Position numbers and translations under genes: made by a program. A stretch of DNA of 64,000 nucleotides. It comes from Pyrobaculum sp. 3827-6. GTDB lineage: Archaea; Thermoproteota; Thermoprotei; Thermoproteales; Thermoproteaceae. The stretch is from the NCBI RefSeq assembly GCF_025641885.1, contig NZ_JAOTQN010000005.1, positions 112,451-176,450 of the forward strand. Reading direction: 5' to 3'. This document shows positions 55,591 through 63,813 of the stretch, in pieces (position 1 is the first letter of the stretch; each line of letters begins with the position of its first letter). Below the pieces are notes generated by a model. The model worked only from the letters and a program-made list of their open reading frames with translations. It was not told the DNA's origin and searched no databases.

Positions 55591-55983
55591 ATGTGCCGCA
55601 TATTGAACACGGCGATAAGGAGAGGCCTCACCGCCGCCACCGCGCAGTGGATCTGCCAGCTAGCTCAGCAACTAGGCGTCTCTGAGAGGGAGATGCTCAA
55701 AGCTGTGCTGAACGCCGCCAGCCACGGCGTGTGGCTTGGGGAGGAGGAGTGGCGCCTCTTGGCTAATACAAACAAGAGGCGCCTCGCCAAGCTGGCGGGG
55801 GAGGTGGCTAGGCTTGTGAAGCAGGGCTACACGGCGGCGGAGGCTCTCGACGTGGTGGCGCTTAGGAGAGGCGCGGCGTCTATACACGCGGCTTTGCCCG
55901 CTACTTGGTCTATCCCCTCGGCGTTTGTAGACGCGGCGAGGAGGCTGGCCGGCCTTCTGGCTAGGAGGCCGCGCGGGGCTTAA
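55591..55983 (+). CDS. Unknown helical protein (130 aa)
   Basis: ATAQWICQLAQQLGVSEREM and LKAVLNAASHGVWLGEEEW form a helix-turn-helix-like pair; KLAGEVARLVKQGYTAAEAL and a basic end (RRLAGLLARRPRGA) suggest DNA binding. One base separates it from the preceding stop. Not assigned to a family. Confidence 0.5.
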   Translation: MCRILNTAIRRGLTAATAQWICQLAQQLGVSEREMLKAVLNAASHGVWLGEEEWRLLANTNKRRLAKLAGEVARLVKQGYTAAEALDVVALRRGAASIHAALPATWSIPSAFVDAARRLAGLLARRPRGA

Positions 55984-55985
55984 CC

Positions 55986-56294
55986 GTGTGCGCCGCTGGG
56001 TGGGCTGAGGTCTACACGCCGGTGGGGGAGCTCATCCGCTACAAGCTGATTAGGAGGCTGATGAGGGGGCCGGCCGCGGCTGGCGAGCTGGAGGCCCTGG
56101 CTAGAGAGGCTGTTAGATGCGCCGGCCTCCGCTACGACTGGCGGGTTTGGCCACAGCTCGTTAGACGCGAAGCCGCGGCGCTGGAAGGCGTCTACGTCCT
56201 TACAGACTACGGCAGAATGGTAGGCGAGGCGCTGGAAGAAGTGGAGAGGTACCTGACAAGGTTTTTCCCCCCAACCTGTCTAGAGGCCACATGA
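55986..56294 (+). CDS. Possible winged-helix protein (102 aa)
   Basis: PVGELIRYKLIRRLMRGPAA and AGELEALAREAVRCAG, followed by a wing-like GVYVLTDYGRMVGEALEEVE, resemble a small winged-helix DNA-binding protein with the LTDYG turn. Plasmid partition systems in crenarchaea (pNOB8) use a winged-helix centromere-binding protein (AspA), so this is a candidate analogue by position. GTG start; its last codons contain the second copy of the repeated promoter. Confidence 0.55.
   Translation: MCAAGWAEVYTPVGELIRYKLIRRLMRGPAAAGELEALAREAVRCAGLRYDWRVWPQLVRREAAALEGVYVLTDYGRMVGEALEEVERYLTRFFPPTCLEAT
56255..56276 (+). promoter_or_regulatory. Repeated internal promoter, copy 2
   Basis: GACAAGGTTTTTCCCCC followed by CAACC, inside the coding end of the preceding gene, 36 bases before the ATG at 56291. 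Same core and spacing as copy 1. Confidence 0.6.
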
Positions 56295-56788
56295 AATCCA
56301 CGGCTATAATAGGCCCGCTTGGGGCCGGCAAGACCTTTATCGCAACCTCCCTCGCCCTCTACCTGCACTGGGCGGCGCCGGGGAAGACCGTCTTCATAGA
56401 CGCGACGCCCGACAAGACGGGTGCCCGTCTTGTAAAGGGGCTAGTCCCACTCGCCGCGGAGCCGGCCGAGGCTCTTCAGATGAAGGCCAAATACGTGGTG
56501 ATAGACACCTCGGCGATTTACGAAATACCGCCTGCAGACAAGTACGTAGCCGTCCTCGAGCCCACAGACCTGCGGCGAATAGACGTGGAGTCGCTGGAGA
56601 GGCGGGGCTACTACATTGTTGTGAACAAGGCCGGCACTCTCTCCGCCTGGGTGAGAGGCTGGATACCGCATATACGCGAGATAAGCTGGTACATGCGCGA
56701 AGGCCTCCACCCCCTCCTAGCCGCAGAGCTGACGCGGTTCAGGAGGAGGATAGGCCGAGTGTTGAGACAGATAGCCCAGTGGCTATGA
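56291..56788 (+). CDS. Minimal ParA-like P-loop NTPase (165 aa)
   Basis: Walker A is STAIIGPLGAGKTFIATSLA, then KTVFIDATPDKTGARLVKGL (switch I with Asp) and KYVVIDTSAIYEIPPADK (Walker B). VAVLEPTDLRRIDVESLE and YYIVVNKAG follow the MinD/ParA order, but the protein is much shorter than the 220-270 usual. It also lacks the signature lysine. It is the second SIMIBI ATPase of the element. The downstream gene starts by ATGA overlap. Confidence 0.7.
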   Translation: MKSTAIIGPLGAGKTFIATSLALYLHWAAPGKTVFIDATPDKTGARLVKGLVPLAAEPAEALQMKAKYVVIDTSAIYEIPPADKYVAVLEPTDLRRIDVESLERRGYYIVVNKAGTLSAWVRGWIPHIREISWYMREGLHPLLAAELTRFRRRIGRVLRQIAQWL

Positions 56789-57201
56789 TAGGGAGGTCAA
56801 GGGAGAGGAAGAAGGCGGAGAAGGCCGAGAGGCCTAGGTCGCCGAGGGAGGAGCTTATGGAGATTTTAAAGAGGCAGAGGGAGGAGGCTTTGAAATTTAG
56901 GCCGGAGGAGCGTGTCCGCATTCCGGAGCCTCCGCCGGAGAGGTGGAGGCCTAGGACTGTTCCGCTGGAGAGGGCTATGAGGGAGCTGGGGGTGGAGCCC
57001 CTCTACCCGGAGCTGTACGACATGGCTGTTAAGACCTGCAGAGACTGGCAGAGGTGCTACCAGCTGTTTATCGACGTCTGGGAGACGCCGCACAAGTGGC
57101 TGTTGTTTGAAGCCGCCATGGCCGGGCTGGATACGGAACACGTGGCTAGGCTGATACTAGAGGGCAGAATCGACGAGGCTAAGAAGCTGGTGGAGCCATG
57201 A
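56785..57201 (+). CDS. Unknown basic coiled-coil protein (138 aa)
   Basis: A strongly charged N-terminal half (RSRERKKAEKAERPRSPREE, LMEILKRQREEALKF) predicts a long basic/acidic helix or coiled coil. The C-terminal half (LYDMAVKTCRDWQRCYQLFI) is globular. It is coupled by ATGA on both sides, to the P-loop protein before and the membrane ATPase after, so it may bridge them. No family recognised. Confidence 0.55.
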   Translation: MIGRSRERKKAEKAERPRSPREELMEILKRQREEALKFRPEERVRIPEPPPERWRPRTVPLERAMRELGVEPLYPELYDMAVKTCRDWQRCYQLFIDVWETPHKWLLFEAAMAGLDTEHVARLILEGRIDEAKKLVEP

Positions 57202-59174
57202 ACTACTACGACAAGACACTTGCGCTGTTCGGCCTGTCTCTACTAGCCATCGCAATTATGGCTAAGGCCTACCCCCCGCTTGCTCTGCTGGCGGTTTTTC
57301 CAATACTGGCCTGGGGTGAGGAGGTGCTGGTGTGGATATACACGCGGGTTGCCCCTCTGGAGCCTGTGAGAGTGCTCTACGAGGAGCCGGGCGTCAAGGC
57401 GGCTTTCGACCCCCGCCGCAAGTTGTACCACGTATTCTGGGCGGCTGAGCCGGTGCTGTCGGTGTACGGCATAGAGGCGGCGCCGAGGTTGCACGAGATG
57501 TATTCAAAGCTTTCGCTTAAGAGCTGGGAGTGGGTAACCTACGTCGTCGTTGGGGAGATGAAGTACATACGGTACACCGCCAGGCGCCTCGCCCCAGACC
57601 GCTTGAGGCAGGTGGAGCAGGTGCTGGGGGAGTACTTCGTGTTGAGGAGGGTGAGGCCCTGGGTGTCTAGCTCCCAGAAGCCCCCAGCCTCCTGGCCCTA
57701 CGCCACGTCGCTGGCGTTCTTCCTACTGGCCCTCGTGTCCAGCGGCTGGTTTCTGCTGGCGATACCGCTGTGGCTGTTTGTATACAGACGGGTGAGGAGG
57801 TGGCACCGGGAGCCCCTCCTCATAGCCACACTCTCCCACATGTCCAGAGCCTCGGCCCTCCCCGCTTCTAGGGACATGTTGGAGACAATGGCGTCGGCGG
57901 AGGCCACCGCATTCGCAGACATGTCTAAGTGGGCCGTGGCCTTCACAGACTGGAGCCCGGGGGAGGTCCAGAAGAAGTTCGTCAAGGCCTACGAGGGGAG
58001 GGACACGGGCAAGCGCCTTATTAGGATCAGAGAGCTGTCGGAGTTCATAGACAGGATGGCTAGGTACAACGAGAGGCCCGTCAAGATCTACCCCTTCGGC
58101 TCGAAAGACCTCCACTCCATCTACATGGTGTCCGACTGGATAGCCGCGTACGACTTCTGGGCGCTGAGAAACGGCGTCAAGGCGCTTTCGCACGACTTGG
58201 CTAGGTTTCCCGTTTTCTACGGCGGCACCACCATGGCTGTGGGTAGGAGGCTTGAGCTTGGCCTCGACAGATTCGGCCGGCCCGTCGGCATAGACATAGA
58301 CGCACTGCCCACGGCGCATGCAGTGATTATAGGCGCCTCGGGGACGGGGAAGAGCTGGACAGTCGGCACCTGGGCCCTGAAGCTGGCCGAGCTGGGCGTA
58401 GACCTCGTCGTCATAGACCCCCACGGAGACTACAGACAGCTGGCTAAGCTGCTGGGGGCCAGGGTAGTGGACGTGCCGAGGGAGCTACCCAAGGGCGTCC
58501 TCTCCCTATCCCGCAACAAGTACTTCAGACGCCTCCTGGAGGAGTTCAGCGTGGAGGTGGTGAGGGGCGAGGGGGGCGAGGTGGACGTGGCCGCCACGTT
58601 GGCTAGGCTGTACCCGTCTGAGTTTGTGGAGGTGGGGGGCGGCCACGTGATCTACGCCATGGACGCCGTGGCCGAGGACGAGGAGATGCTGGCCTTCTAC
58701 CTCTCCCTCCTCTTGATATACCACTACTCCCTCCTCGCGGGTCAGAGACACGAAAAGCTGAGGACAGTCGTTATAGTAGACGAGGCGCGGCTGGTGGGCT
58801 CCACAGTGGCCATAAACGCGCTGGGGGAGATTGAGAGTACTGCACTCAGAAAAGTTAAGACCTACGCCTTGGGTGGGAGGAAGTGGGGCTTCTCCATTTG
58901 GCTCATAGTGCAGGCGCACGACGACGTGCCGAGGAAGGTGTTGAAGAACGCCGCTTTTGTGGTGGTGTTTTCAGGCAACTACATTTACTTAGCCGATACG
59001 GTGACCGAGTTGAGGCTTACCAGGACGGATGAGAACTACCTACAGACGTCAGTGACGCCGAGGGAGTCCACGGCGCTGGAGAAGAGGCCATACTCGATGG
59101 GGGTGCTTATCGTGGGCACACGCGGCATGAAATACTACATGAAGATACCCCTAGACCCGCGGCTGAAGGCATGA
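57198..59174 (+). CDS. Membrane-anchored HerA/VirB4-like ATPase (CedB-like layout)
   Basis: A 658-residue protein with two predicted membrane hairpins, residues about 8-42 (LFGLSLLAIAIM; LALLAVFPILAWG) and about 169-198 (LAFFLLALVSSGWFLLAIPL). A DUF87/HerA-FtsK motor follows: Walker A IIGASGTGKSWTVG (379-387), VVIDPHGDYRQL, Walker B TVVIVDEARL (528-529) and the arginine/sensor-like FSIWLIVQAHDDVPRKVL. This layout is that of conjugation ATPases (VirB4) and of CedB, the motor of crenarchaeal DNA import. No polytopic membrane channel partner is seen nearby. Probably moves DNA at the membrane; a role in transfer is inference. Confidence 0.75.
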   Translation: MNYYDKTLALFGLSLLAIAIMAKAYPPLALLAVFPILAWGEEVLVWIYTRVAPLEPVRVLYEEPGVKAAFDPRRKLYHVFWAAEPVLSVYGIEAAPRLHEMYSKLSLKSWEWVTYVVVGEMKYIRYTARRLAPDRLRQVEQVLGEYFVLRRVRPWVSSSQKPPASWPYATSLAFFLLALVSSGWFLLAIPLWLFVYRRVRRWHREPLLIATLSHMSRASALPASRDMLETMASAEATAFADMSKWAVAFTDWSPGEVQKKFVKAYEGRDTGKRLIRIRELSEFIDRMARYNERPVKIYPFGSKDLHSIYMVSDWIAAYDFWALRNGVKALSHDLARFPVFYGGTTMAVGRRLELGLDRFGRPVGIDIDALPTAHAVIIGASGTGKSWTVGTWALKLAELGVDLVVIDPHGDYRQLAKLLGARVVDVPRELPKGVLSLSRNKYFRRLLEEFSVEVVRGEGGEVDVAATLARLYPSEFVEVGGGHVIYAMDAVAEDEEMLAFYLSLLLIYHYSLLAGQRHEKLRTVVIVDEARLVGSTVAINALGEIESTALRKVKTYALGGRKWGFSIWLIVQAHDDVPRKVLKNAAFVVVFSGNYIYLADTVTELRLTRTDENYLQTSVTPRESTALEKRPYSMGVLIVGTRGMKYYMKIPLDPRLKA

Positions 59175-59208
59175 AGACGTTGAACAAAGCGGCGCCACCG
59201 CTGGCGCT

Positions 59209-60000
59209 ATGACCGATCCGAGGGAGGTCTGCGTGAGGAGGCCAGACCTCTGCGGAGAGACCCAGACCCTGGCCAGAGAAGAGACGGCGCGCGGGACGGG
59301 GACTGTCGACATGGCCGAGTATCTGCGGAGGATACTCGGCGGAGACGGCACTCGCCCTCAGACACCGACAAGCCCGGCCCCAGCGCCTAGGGAGCCTCCC
59401 GCCGGCTTCGAGGCGGACGCGCCTGAGCCCGGCTTTATGCAGAACACGCCGCCCCCGCCTCCGCCCCCCGTGGAGCCCGGCTGGGTTCTGCCTATCCGGC
59501 AGAGGGTGTTTTTCCTCTCGGTCTACTGGATGCCGGTGAACGAGCCGTACGCCCGCCTAGGCGATGTCGTCGTTATTAAATCGCCGCAGGAGGTCTACCT
59601 GCTGAGGAGGGTCAAGAAGGCTGACCGGTGGACTGAGCCGGACTACCGCTTCTACATCGCTGGTAATGTGGAGAAACAGCTGTGTGCCTACGGCTTTATA
59701 CTTAGGGGCTCTATCGAGCACATCGCCCAGCTGTTTAGGTCGGGGGGATACGCCCTTGTGCTGGGTTGCGACCGCCGCGCCGTGGTTAAGCCTCCAAAGC
59801 GTGAGGAGATGTACTCGATATGGCGCTACGAGGGGTATATTATCAATGCCTCCCCCGCCAGACTCGCCGTCATACGGCTAGACGACGGGAAGAAGGCGAG
59901 GTTTGCAGTGGAGTACTTCGGCAAGGGCTGTCCCGTCTACTCCCACTATGCAAACCAGTTGCTACAATTAGTGGGAATACCCATCCAACTCACCTGCTGA
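59209..60000 (+). CDS. Unknown protein with proline-rich linker (263 aa)
   Basis: An N-terminal region including MAEYLRRILGGDG, a proline/alanine linker (TSPAPAPREPPAG; NTPPPPPPPVEPG) and a C-terminal strand-rich domain (VFFLSVYWMPVNEPYARLGD; AIRLDDGKKARFAVEYFG). Proline-rich joints are common in proteins that reach between a membrane motor and DNA or cell envelope. It starts 34 bases after the membrane ATPase; the stop overlaps the next start (TGATG). No family recognised. Confidence 0.55.
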   Translation: MTDPREVCVRRPDLCGETQTLAREETARGTGTVDMAEYLRRILGGDGTRPQTPTSPAPAPREPPAGFEADAPEPGFMQNTPPPPPPPVEPGWVLPIRQRVFFLSVYWMPVNEPYARLGDVVVIKSPQEVYLLRRVKKADRWTEPDYRFYIAGNVEKQLCAYGFILRGSIEHIAQLFRSGGYALVLGCDRRAVVKPPKREEMYSIWRYEGYIINASPARLAVIRLDDGKKARFAVEYFGKGCPVYSHYANQLLQLVGIPIQLTC

Positions 60001-60776
60001 TGCTGGAGATTGTAATAGGCGGCCTTGCAGAGCCGCCTGAGGCGAAAACAAGGTACACCTTCTGCCAAGCCGAGAAGACAACCGGCCTCGGCTTCGAGCT
60101 TACTGCGGAGGGCTCCCTGGTCTTTACAACAGTCTTCCTTAGGAATAACAACCCTCCCCTCTACCCGAGATACACGGCGGAGCTGGCCCAGTGTAGCGCG
60201 CCTCTGTGTTCGCTATTCCGCTACGTGGACTACTCCCAGCTGGAGGCTGGGGAGGGCGTCTTCCAGTACAGAGCGCCTCCCGTCGACCCCGTCCTATTGG
60301 CGATGGGCCTCGCCCTAGCCCACCACCTAGATTCAAAATACGGCGGGGGATGGGCTGTTGAGGTGTATACAGACGCCTGGCCTATGTACACAGACCTTCT
60401 CGCCATGGCTAAGCCCCTGTCTGGTACTCTGCGCGTCTACACCTCTGTCTACGACCCCAGGGCGGCTGTCGCCGATAGGGTTGTTCTCGCTGTCCAGGGC
60501 TTGACGTACGAGGGGCTGGCGATGAAGAAGGCCTGGGCTGGCGGTAGGCTGTGTAGGGCGTACACGCCTCCGCCCGCCGCCGAGGTGGAGGACCCCGACG
60601 TCAAAGAGCTACTCCGCACTCTGTGGGAGGCTGGCGGTTTTCTGAGCTTGAAGTACGCACAGGAGAAGTACGGCCAAGCTGTAATTAAGGCTAGTCAATT
60701 GGGGCTAGTGAAGCTAGACGCCCTCACCCTCACGGTGAGGCTTACTGACCTGGGGATTAGAGCCCTCGGCATATGA
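60000..60776 (+). CDS. Unknown protein with C-terminal winged helix (258 aa), partner of the HerA-like ATPase
   Basis: The N-terminal half is strand-rich with several cysteines (YTFCQAEKTTG; AQCSAPLCSLFRYVD). The C-terminal 60 residues (DVKELLRTLWEAGGFLSLKY, AQEKYGQAVIKASQLGLVKL, LTVRLTDLGIRALGI) look like a winged helix. It is coupled on both sides (TGATG and ATGA). NurA pairs with HerA in archaea, but I see no NurA catalytic motif here. The longer upstream frame is inside the previous gene. Confidence 0.6.
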   Translation: MLEIVIGGLAEPPEAKTRYTFCQAEKTTGLGFELTAEGSLVFTTVFLRNNNPPLYPRYTAELAQCSAPLCSLFRYVDYSQLEAGEGVFQYRAPPVDPVLLAMGLALAHHLDSKYGGGWAVEVYTDAWPMYTDLLAMAKPLSGTLRVYTSVYDPRAAVADRVVLAVQGLTYEGLAMKKAWAGGRLCRAYTPPPAAEVEDPDVKELLRTLWEAGGFLSLKYAQEKYGQAVIKASQLGLVKLDALTLTVRLTDLGIRALGI

Positions 60777-61690
60777 CTCTCTACACCCAGCTCTTCAGGC
60801 TTGTCACGGCTGTTGAGGGGAATGCTTTAATCACGGGGCTCCCCGGGACTGGGAAGACCTCTCTCATCAAGTGGTCTCTCCGCGATATTCCGCATGACTA
60901 CGCCGTCGTTGTATACGACACGGCCGGCGACTTTAGGAACTGCGATTTCGTGGGGAGGTTTTCTGTAAACCCCCTAGACCTGCCCGTAGCCAGGGTTGTG
61001 GAGATCCTCGAGGAGGCTCTGGCCGCCACGTACGGAGAGTATCCCTACCTCCTTACGCCGGCCATGGCCGAGCTTCTACACAGAACGGTTGAGAAAGGCG
61101 CACACACCCTTTCGCAGGTTAGGCGCGGCGTCTTGGACGTGGCCGAGCCTCACGAGATGGACACAGCCTACGCCTTGCGTAGGCGTCTAGTCCACTTCGA
61201 CGTCGCACAGTTCGACAAAACGGAGATTCCGCTGAAACACGGAGCCTCGACTTGCGTTGACGTCTCGGGGCTGGATAGAGTGGGGAGGCTGGCCTACGTC
61301 CTCACCCACCTAGAGCTGACGAGAGATTTAAAGAACGTCATCTACGTAGTAGACGAGGCCCACCGCTTCCTCGCCTTCACGTCGAGGTACTCGCTACTGA
61401 CAGACCACCTACGCACCGGGAGAAGCCGCGGCCGCTTCTTTGTCTTGGTTTCCCACTCCTATAGAGAATTCCAGCGCCACGTCGGCTACGTCAAGATGGT
61501 GATCAGATTCCCAGACTGGGACTTGGACGAGTCGAGGACTACGCCCCTCCAGCCCTCGGAGGCGCTTGTCACCGTGAGAGCCGCCTCTCTCCGCTCGGCT
61601 GAGGCGTTGGCTAAGCTTCTGCCTCTACGCGGGACCTGGGCCCAGTTCCGCATCACCGTGCCGCCGTATGCAGAGAGACCCACTGCGTAG
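60773..61690 (+). CDS. HerA-like (DUF87) ATPase, soluble
   Basis: A 305-residue P-loop ATPase of the HerA/FtsK superfamily. Walker A is LITGLPGTGKTSLIK (22-30), VVVYDTAGDFRNCDF is the strand seen after it in HerA-type motors, Walker B is VIYVVDEAHRFLAF, and GRFFVLVSHSYREFQRH is the sensor strand. No membrane segment. With the membrane-bound ATPase at 57198 this gives two motors in one operon, as in conjugation systems with separate pumping and coupling ATPases. Start ATGA-coupled to the winged-helix protein. Confidence 0.75.
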   Translation: MTLYTQLFRLVTAVEGNALITGLPGTGKTSLIKWSLRDIPHDYAVVVYDTAGDFRNCDFVGRFSVNPLDLPVARVVEILEEALAATYGEYPYLLTPAMAELLHRTVEKGAHTLSQVRRGVLDVAEPHEMDTAYALRRRLVHFDVAQFDKTEIPLKHGASTCVDVSGLDRVGRLAYVLTHLELTRDLKNVIYVVDEAHRFLAFTSRYSLLTDHLRTGRSRGRFFVLVSHSYREFQRHVGYVKMVIRFPDWDLDESRTTPLQPSEALVTVRAASLRSAEALAKLLPLRGTWAQFRITVPPYAERPTA

Positions 61691-62252
61691 CGCCGTGGAG
61701 GCGCTCAGGGCAGACTTCCCCGGCAAGTCGAGGAGCTGGATACGCCGCGCCCTACTGAGGCTCGGCGATGTCAAGGAGGTGAGGGAGGACCTCTACGTGG
61801 TGGAGGGCAGGCGTGAGCTGGGGGACTGGAAGCCGCTGTACCAGGTGTGGTGGTCGGAGGCTGAAAAGCGCTGGCTCTGCACATGCTACTATTCGCAGTT
61901 CGGCCTCAAGCGCAGGAGAGACATATGCACACACGTGGCGGCGGTGATGCTCTTCCGCAGGTACAAAAAGGCCTTGGAGAAGGCTGAGAGAGGCGTGGTG
62001 TACGTGGCCGAGGCCGTGGTGGAGTGCCGGGGGCGCATATCGGCAAACGGCGAGTTGCACGTCAAGCCGACCGCCGATAAGATAGACTTGACTTTTTTCG
62101 CCTCGCCGCGTTTCAGGGTGCTTGTGGTGTCGAGGAGTAGGCGGATTACGGTCAAATGCGGCGGCTACGTCGTCTACGAGGCGGAGGGGGAGGAGGTACC
62201 CCTCGCCGTGGCTAAGTTCTTGGCTGAAAAATTCCATGAAGGTAAAGACTAG
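61668..62252 (+). CDS. SWIM zinc-finger protein (194 aa)
   Basis: The motif CxCx(n)CxH is visible as WLCTCYYSQFGLKRRRDICTHVAAVML (in parts: C70-T-C72 and C87-T-H89), a SWIM domain that binds DNA or protein. In archaea SWIM proteins support Rad51/RadA-type recombination, which fits the RadA paralogue six hundred bases downstream. The N-terminal helix pair (LRSAVEALRADFPGKSRSWI) may bind DNA. The start overlaps the HerA-like stop by 23 bases. Confidence 0.75.
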   Translation: MQRDPLRSAVEALRADFPGKSRSWIRRALLRLGDVKEVREDLYVVEGRRELGDWKPLYQVWWSEAEKRWLCTCYYSQFGLKRRRDICTHVAAVMLFRRYKKALEKAERGVVYVAEAVVECRGRISANGELHVKPTADKIDLTFFASPRFRVLVVSRSRRITVKCGGYVVYEAEGEEVPLAVAKFLAEKFHEGKD

Positions 62253-62643
62253 GAAGGGCGTATTCGAGCTTAAGCCAGACTCCCCGGCCAACTACAGAAG
62301 GCTCTACGTAGACGTCTTCTCCATAGCGGCGGCGTTGAGCGATCCGGAGGAGTTGTTCAGGTCGGCGGCTGAGGCCGGTGTGGAGGCGGTGTTTGTGGTA
62401 GACGCCTGGGGCGAGACCCACATGCCCCTCGCTAGGCGCTACTTGGAGATGTGCAGGCGTTATGGGCTGGACTGCCGCCTCTCCGAGCGGAGGCCCGCCG
62501 AGATATACGCCGCGGAGCTGTGCGAGGCTGAGTGCGGGGCGGGGTGCGCCGTCGTTACAAGAGACTACGACGCCGTTGCGGTAGTTAAGAGGTGCGCCGT
62601 CCTTCTGTTTAGAGGCGGGAGGTTTTGGAGAGTGAGGCGATGA
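62236..62643 (+). CDS. Possible minimal PIN/FEN-like nuclease (135 aa)
   Basis: The acidic residues fall where PIN/FEN nucleases keep them. D is in RLYVDVFSIAAAL, D/E in VFVVDAWGETHMPLARRYL, E in EIYAAELCEAECGAG and D-x-D in CAVVTRDYDAVAVVKR, followed by a strand AVLLFRGG. The order resembles the FEN1 core (strand-D, VFDG, E-x-x-x-E, T/S-x-DYD) shrunk to 135 residues. Its start overlaps the SWIM gene by 17 bases and its stop overlaps the next start. Activity is predicted, not shown. Confidence 0.5.
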   Translation: MKVKTRKGVFELKPDSPANYRRLYVDVFSIAAALSDPEELFRSAAEAGVEAVFVVDAWGETHMPLARRYLEMCRRYGLDCRLSERRPAEIYAAELCEAECGAGCAVVTRDYDAVAVVKRCAVLLFRGGRFWRVRR

Positions 62644-62888
62644 AAGATTTATTTCGGCACATGTCTCTCTACGGCATGATGGCCGTCTACGGCGGCTGTC
62701 TAGAGCACCCAGAGGTGGTGTGCGTAAAGTCGAGGGAGGAGCTCCTCAGCCACGTCGGCAGGAGCTTTCTAGTAGTCGTAGGGGACGAGGCCTTGGCGAG
62801 AGAGCTGGGGGCGGCTTTCTTCACAGAGGAGGAGTGGAGAGAGTTCGTAAAGTTTTTCCAAGAGGCTGTGGAGAGAAGCCGTGCCTAA
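62640..62888 (+). CDS. Small unknown protein (82 aa)
   Basis: ATGA-coupled to the PIN-like gene and overlapping the RadA-like start. FRHMSLYGMMAVYGGCLEHP and VVCVKSREELLSHVGRSFLV suggest an alpha/beta fold; the acidic-aromatic C-terminus (FFTEEEWREFVKFFQEAVER) is helical. No family. Confidence 0.5.
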   Translation: MKDLFRHMSLYGMMAVYGGCLEHPEVVCVKSREELLSHVGRSFLVVVGDEALARELGAAFFTEEEWREFVKFFQEAVERSRA

Positions 62889-63813
62889 AAAGGCGGAGGC
62901 CCCCGAGGACTGCCTCCAGTACAGGGGGCCGAGGAGGGAGGACGTGGTCAAGCTCTGCGCGGAGCTAGGCGGGCTGAGGCACCTCGCAGTGAAGAACGTC
63001 GTCGAGCTGGCGCAGATGCTGGAGCTGGAAGACGACCTGGAGAAGGCGGAGGAGGTGCTGGCCGCGGTTAGGAGAGCCGCCGGCGTCGGGGCGAGGGTTG
63101 TGCCGGTGTCGGAGGCCGTTAAGTCCTACGCCGCGGCCGAGGTGCTGAAGACGCATGTGAGCGAGTTTGATGAAAAAGTGCCGTGGGGTGGCCTGCGTTT
63201 CGGCTACATCTACGGACTGGCCGGGGAGTACGGGGCGGGGAAGTCCATGTTCGCCATTCAAGCCTCAGTACTGGCGGCCGTCGCTGGCAAGCGCGTGGTG
63301 TACATAGACACCGAGGGTGCTTTGAACCTCTCCCTCTTCGAGAGAGTGGCTAAGAGGTTCGGCTCCGACTTGACTAGCCTGTCGGAGAGGCTACACATCA
63401 CCCAGGTTATCGATCCGGTGGATTTGAAGGAGGTTCTGCTGTCGCTTAGGGGCGTGGACGTTGTCGTTGTGGATTCCATGGTGTCTCACGCCCTGCGCGC
63501 CCAGTTTAGGGGGCGTGAGAGGCTTGCCGCCCGTCAGCAACTGCTGGCCTACTTCCTTGACATACTCCGCAGGATGGCCGCCGTCTACGGCACTCTGTCC
63601 ATACTGACTGACCAGGTTATCGACGTGCCGGACTTTTTCAGTAGTAAGAGGCCTGCCGGCGGCAACGTCCTGCTTCACGGAGTCCACGCGCTGTTTTTAA
63701 TGCGCCGCCCCAATAAGCAGAAGGCTGAGGGTGTGATGATCCCGCTGGACGTGCCGGGGATGGCGCCTACTGTCGAGATTCGCTACGAGATTCGGGATGA
63801 CGGCCTCTACTAG
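62881..63813 (+). CDS. RadA/RecA-like recombinase paralogue
   Basis: A 310-residue RecA-fold ATPase. The N-terminal part LRHLAVKNVVELAQMLEL, then KAEEVLAAVRRAAGV resembles the helix-hairpin-helix domain of RadA. Walker A is GLAGEYGAGKSMFAIQAS (115-122), then VVYIDTEGALNLSLFERVAK, the RadA-type motif after Walker A. Walker B is VDVVVVDSMVSHALRAQF and SILTDQVIDVPDFF is loop-2-like. The HGVHALFLMRR strand follows. It is shorter and more diverged than the cellular RadA (about 320-350), so a dedicated paralogue. GTG start. Last gene before the repeat array. Confidence 0.75.
   Translation: MPKKAEAPEDCLQYRGPRREDVVKLCAELGGLRHLAVKNVVELAQMLELEDDLEKAEEVLAAVRRAAGVGARVVPVSEAVKSYAAAEVLKTHVSEFDEKVPWGGLRFGYIYGLAGEYGAGKSMFAIQASVLAAVAGKRVVYIDTEGALNLSLFERVAKRFGSDLTSLSERLHITQVIDPVDLKEVLLSLRGVDVVVVDSMVSHALRAQFRGRERLAARQQLLAYFLDILRRMAAVYGTLSILTDQVIDVPDFFSSKRPAGGNVLLHGVHALFLMRRPNKQKAEGVMIPLDVPGMAPTVEIRYEIRDDGLY

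Noticed and set aside
60000..61690. NurA-HerA end-resection pair
   Set aside because: The second gene is HerA-like, but the first shows none of the NurA catalytic aspartate motifs that I know; it looks like a winged-helix protein instead.
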